NCBI RefSeq assembly: GCF_029240215.1
Contig: NZ_JARBTK010000005.1
Location: forward strand, 124,015-188,014
Length of the DNA stretch: 64,000 bases
Source: Chryseobacterium sp.
GTDB lineage: Bacteria; Bacteroidota; Bacteroidia; Flavobacteriales; Weeksellaceae
Direction: 5' to 3'
The notes under the pieces were generated by a model. That model worked only from the letters and a program-made list of their open reading frames with translations. It had not been told where the DNA came from and did no database searches. The position numbers and the translations under genes were made by a program. Shown here piece after piece: positions 60,860 through 64,000 of this stretch. The stretch's first letter is position 1. Each line of letters opens with the position of its first letter.

Positions 60860-62455
60860 TTACTCTTCTTTCCCCAACAGACTAATATAGGATGAAGGCG
60901 AAACTCCCGTTATATCTTTAAAAACTTTTGAAAAAGCATAAGCAGATGAGAAGCCGGTTTCTTCTGCCAGATAACTAACCTTGTATTTTCTGTATTCCGG
61001 GACATTTTCTATTTTTTCTACAATGTAGTTGATGCGCAGCGTGTTGATATAACTGCTGAAATTATCGGCTTTATGCTTTTTGATGACTATGGATAGGTAT
61101 GTCGCATTGGTATTGAGCTGGGATGTGATTTCCCTTACTGCGATTCCTTTCTCGTTGTAGCGGTGCTCTTTTTCAAATTTTTCCAGCCCCTTTAGCAGTC
61201 TCATCTCTACATCTTCGCTCAGGTTTTCGTTTTTCGGCTCTTCTTCGTTATTTCCTGTGATTTGTATGTTTTCTGTATTTTTGTTTTCTGCTGTATGTTG
61301 TTCTTCTGAGTTTCTGTTCTTTCGGTATACTTCAAAAGCGGCTTTCTCGCTAAGACGTTTTTTTCTTTGCCAACCCACTATGATAAGCAGAGCGATGATG
61401 AGAGTACCAAATCCGATGGCAATTTTATAGAAATTGGATGTTATTGATTTCTTCTGGCTGTTTTCGGTTTTAATTAATTCAACAGCAGTATTCAGTTGGG
61501 ATTTCTGCTGTTGGTTTTCCAGTTCCAGAAGATTGGTTCTGTATTCTCTAAGTTTTTCTTTATTATTTGTTTGTTCATACAGTTGTATAAAGTTTTGGTA
61601 GAGCTCTTTCTCTTCATTCAGAAAATGGTTTAGCTTAAATATTTTCTCAGCCCTTTTCAAATAGATTTCTGCTGAATCCGTTTGTTTGGTTTCCAAAAAG
61701 ATAGCCCCTTTGTTCATAAAAGCATTTCCGTCCATATAGGCATTTTTTCCTTGGTTTATGGAAAGAAGCTTATCAAACGCCCAGATTGCAGAATCTTGTT
61801 TTCCCGCTTTTTTGTAACCGATTCCTATATTTCCATAGCCAATCATCGAGAACTGTTCCCTTTCCGTCTTTTTACCAATCTGTAAATAGCTCGACAAAGA
61901 TTTTCGGGCATAGGCAAGGCGCAAAGATGTACTGTCTTTGGACTTTTCTTTCAGCATCGTAAGATAAGCATAGAGATTCCCGAGATAGATTCGGTCGGTA
62001 TCATTACCCGGGTTTTTCACCATTTCTATGCCTTTCTGTATATTTTCTTTGGCAAGGTCATCCATCTCAAGCAGGATATATTCATTACCTATAAGACCCC
62101 GCATACCGGCAGCATCGGCACGATAGCCGTATTTTTCGGAAAGCTGGGCCGCTTTTTGGGCATATTCTATAGCATTTTTCCCTTCTCCCTTTGTAGAATA
62201 GTGGTTGGCAATCACTTCATAGGCACGGATGGTCACAAGATGGAGCTGTTTCCTTTCGGTTTCTTCTATCAGGGCAAGCAATTTTTTCTGTGCTGCTTTC
62301 GGATGGGTTTTCATCTCTGTTTGATGCTGCTCCAGTTTTGCCTGGTAAGATTTTGGAATTTCAGGAATCTGGGCAAAGGATAAAGAGCAGATAAGCAGGA
62401 GTACAAAAGAAGAAAAAAAGTATTGTGTTTTCATAGTATCGCAAAGATAAAACAT
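60860..62455 (-). CDS. TPR-TM-AraC family transcriptional regulator
   Basis: 531 aa; signal/TPR repeats, TM FYKIAIGFGTLIIALLIIVGW, C-terminal AraC HTH VSYLAEETGFSSAYAFSKVFKDITGVSPSSYI. Confidence 0.9.
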   Translation of the reverse strand: MFYLCDTMKTQYFFSSFVLLLICSLSFAQIPEIPKSYQAKLEQHQTEMKTHPKAAQKKLLALIEETERKQLHLVTIRAYEVIANHYSTKGEGKNAIEYAQKAAQLSEKYGYRADAAGMRGLIGNEYILLEMDDLAKENIQKGIEMVKNPGNDTDRIYLGNLYAYLTMLKEKSKDSTSLRLAYARKSLSSYLQIGKKTEREQFSMIGYGNIGIGYKKAGKQDSAIWAFDKLLSINQGKNAYMDGNAFMNKGAIFLETKQTDSAEIYLKRAEKIFKLNHFLNEEKELYQNFIQLYEQTNNKEKLREYRTNLLELENQQQKSQLNTAVELIKTENSQKKSITSNFYKIAIGFGTLIIALLIIVGWQRKKRLSEKAAFEVYRKNRNSEEQHTAENKNTENIQITGNNEEEPKNENLSEDVEMRLLKGLEKFEKEHRYNEKGIAVREITSQLNTNATYLSIVIKKHKADNFSSYINTLRINYIVEKIENVPEYRKYKVSYLAEETGFSSAYAFSKVFKDITGVSPSSYISLLGKEE

Positions 62456-62824
62456 TAAAATAAAAAATACCTGTTGACAGGTGTCTACAATAATTTAATA
62501 TGGACGTAAAATTATTTGTAAGTAGTTGATCATTAGTCTAGTGCAAAGGTTATAGCTGCAAGTTTATTTTAAAAAATACCCATATATAATTTCAAATTTT
62601 GTATGTTTTTTTTGATTTTATGTATGCCAATTGGTTGTCTGTATGCGTGTAGTTGTTTCTCTTTGTTCCTTGAAAAAAGATTTTAAAAACTCAGGTAAGA
62701 TTTGTTGTTCTCAGAAAAATTAGAAGTGGTGTTACTAAGGACCGGTGCAAAAAAGTTACAAGTATTTGTAAGACACAATCGTTTCGTTGAACTGTGTAAC
62801 AGAGAGGCGGTTTTATTGTGTTCC

Positions 62825-62987
62825 GGCAATGAGGTTTCTAAGTCCAAAGTTGACGTTGGATGACCTCATTTTTCACGTTACGAACTCCAAAAATGAGGTT
62901 ACAAGCCTCAAAGTTGACGTTCCAGACCTCAAATTTGACCTTACAAACCTCAAAAATGGACTTAACAACGTCAAATATGTACCACTC
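62825..62987. repeat. degenerate tandem repeat, 21-bp period, about 7 units
   Basis: units aaagttgacgttccagacctc / aaatttgaccttacaaacctc / aaaaatggacttaacaacgtc etc., aligned in 21-nt steps. Confidence 0.75.
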
Positions 62988-63158
62988 AATGGAAATTAAA
63001 GGCAGATGCACCGTCACTTCGAGTAGCGCAGCGTATCGAGAAGGGTTTTAGGAGAGGTTCTCAATGCAAAATTCTTTCAGGATTTCAATCGAGCTGACGA
63101 AACAATAGACAGACGAAACAATAGACAATTAAATATTAACAATTAAAAAAATACAAAA

Positions 63159-64000
63159 ATGAAGAAAATTCTAGTTACGGCTGCATTTTTGGCAGCAGCA
63201 ATGGCAGCAGCTCAAGTGGGTATCAACAACGAGGCTCCGAAGGCCACCTTGGATGTAACAGCAAAGACTACAGACGGCACAAAACCGGAAGGTATCATTG
63301 CCCCGAGACTTACGGGAGACCAGATAAAATCCGGAGATACCCAATATGATACCCCTCAGATTGGATCCATAGTCTATGCAACCGCTGCTGTTGGTGGTAC
63401 ACCTGCTGGTAAGACAATAAACATTACATCACCAGGTTATTATTATTTTGATAACAATTTAGTTTGGCAAAAACTTTCCGGGGCTGCTGCTGGTAATTTT
63501 TGGGATTTGACAGGCAATGCGAGTACTAATCCAATTGGTACAGTACCCACTCTTATGGGTGCAACCAACAACTATGTAGGTACCAAAGATGCTCAAAACC
63601 TGGTTTTAGGGGTTAATGGTATTTCAAGAGCTATTATTACTACAACAGGTAGTTTTTATGGTGGTGCAGGAGCAGTTGATAATGGTACGCTTGAAGCAGC
63701 AAATACAGTTACCGGCATAGGTAGTTTTGTATGGGGCAGTGGTAATTCAGCAACGGGTAACTTGGTCTCAATATTTGGAAGGGCTAATTCTACTACATCT
63801 TCTTCTACCAATATATATGGTAATAGTAATGTTATAACTGGCAGCAATAGTGTCAACACATTTGTAACCGGTAATACAAACACTGTTAACAATTTTCAAG
63901 CCTCATTGGTAAATGGTAAGAACAACATCATTAATTATACTGCAGCTGCCGGATCTGGCGTAATGGGTGATGGCGGAAACCTTGTTTCGGGTAAAGAGAA
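63159..64000 (+). CDS. surface protein with YadA-head-like repeats (partial, runs off window)
   Basis: read by eye: MKKILVTAAFLAAAMAAAQVGINNEAPKATLDVTAK...GNSATGNLVSIFGRANSTTSSSTNIYGNSNVITGSNSVNTFVTGNTNTV; no stop before 64000. Confidence 0.8.
   Translation, partial: MKKILVTAAFLAAAMAAAQVGINNEAPKATLDVTAKTTDGTKPEGIIAPRLTGDQIKSGDTQYDTPQIGSIVYATAAVGGTPAGKTINITSPGYYYFDNNLVWQKLSGAAAGNFWDLTGNASTNPIGTVPTLMGATNNYVGTKDAQNLVLGVNGISRAIITTTGSFYGGAGAVDNGTLEAANTVTGIGSFVWGSGNSATGNLVSIFGRANSTTSSSTNIYGNSNVITGSNSVNTFVTGNTNTVNNFQASLVNGKNNIINYTAAAGSGVMGDGGNLVSGKE

Noticed and set aside
62825-62987. CRISPR array
   Set aside because: Units are contiguous 21-mers with no distinct spacers, the repeats are degenerate, and there are no cas genes.
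63656-63892. 78-aa - strand ORF
   Set aside because: Antisense to the repeat-rich surface protein; its Leu/Pro/Val composition comes from the Gly/Asn/Thr repeats on the other strand.
1-64000. tRNA/rRNA genes
   Set aside because: Scanning the intergenic gaps showed no cloverleaf-like GC-rich segments; none reported, though a tRNAscan-SE run would be decisive.
1-64000. Prophage, ICE or IS element
   Set aside because: No integrase, transposase, capsid or conjugation proteins in the ORF track.

Overview
The window is 64 kb of chromosomal DNA from a low-GC Bacteroidota, most likely Chryseobacterium or a related Weeksellaceae genus (inferred from protein family content, promoter style and codon usage). 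It is mostly ordinary housekeeping and catabolic content: split transketolase, asnB, pheS, recR, secG, a PcrA/UvrD helicase, cstA, a pair of M16 peptidases, a tyrosine/homogentisate degradation cluster, two sensor kinase/response regulator pairs, a ferredoxin/FNR pair, and several hydrolases. I found no tRNA, rRNA, CRISPR array, prophage or IS transposase. The parts most worth a second look are: (1) a dispersed 65-72 bp imperfect-palindrome family, TTTGTCATTCCGTAGGAATCTAAGCA...TGAGATTCCTACGGAATGACAAA, with five full copies and one half copy; (2) a seven-unit, 21-bp-period degenerate repeat encoding heptads, with an internal 11-bp inverted repeat, just upstream of a truncated YadA-head-like surface protein and a TPR-TM-AraC regulator at the right edge; (3) a lone McrB-N-like (DUF3578) HNH endonuclease broken by an apparent 1-nt deletion; (4) a perfect 9-bp inverted repeat over the -7 element of a TonB receptor/thioredoxin operon; (5) a double-glycine-leader, six-Cys bacteriocin-like peptide; (6) a DUF3037/HipA-like kinase pair; (7) a PNGase F-like protein with a GLPGLI-like N-terminal domain; (8) small or unannotated transcription units at 19211-19330 and 23100-23412. 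No single large undescribed system is obvious.
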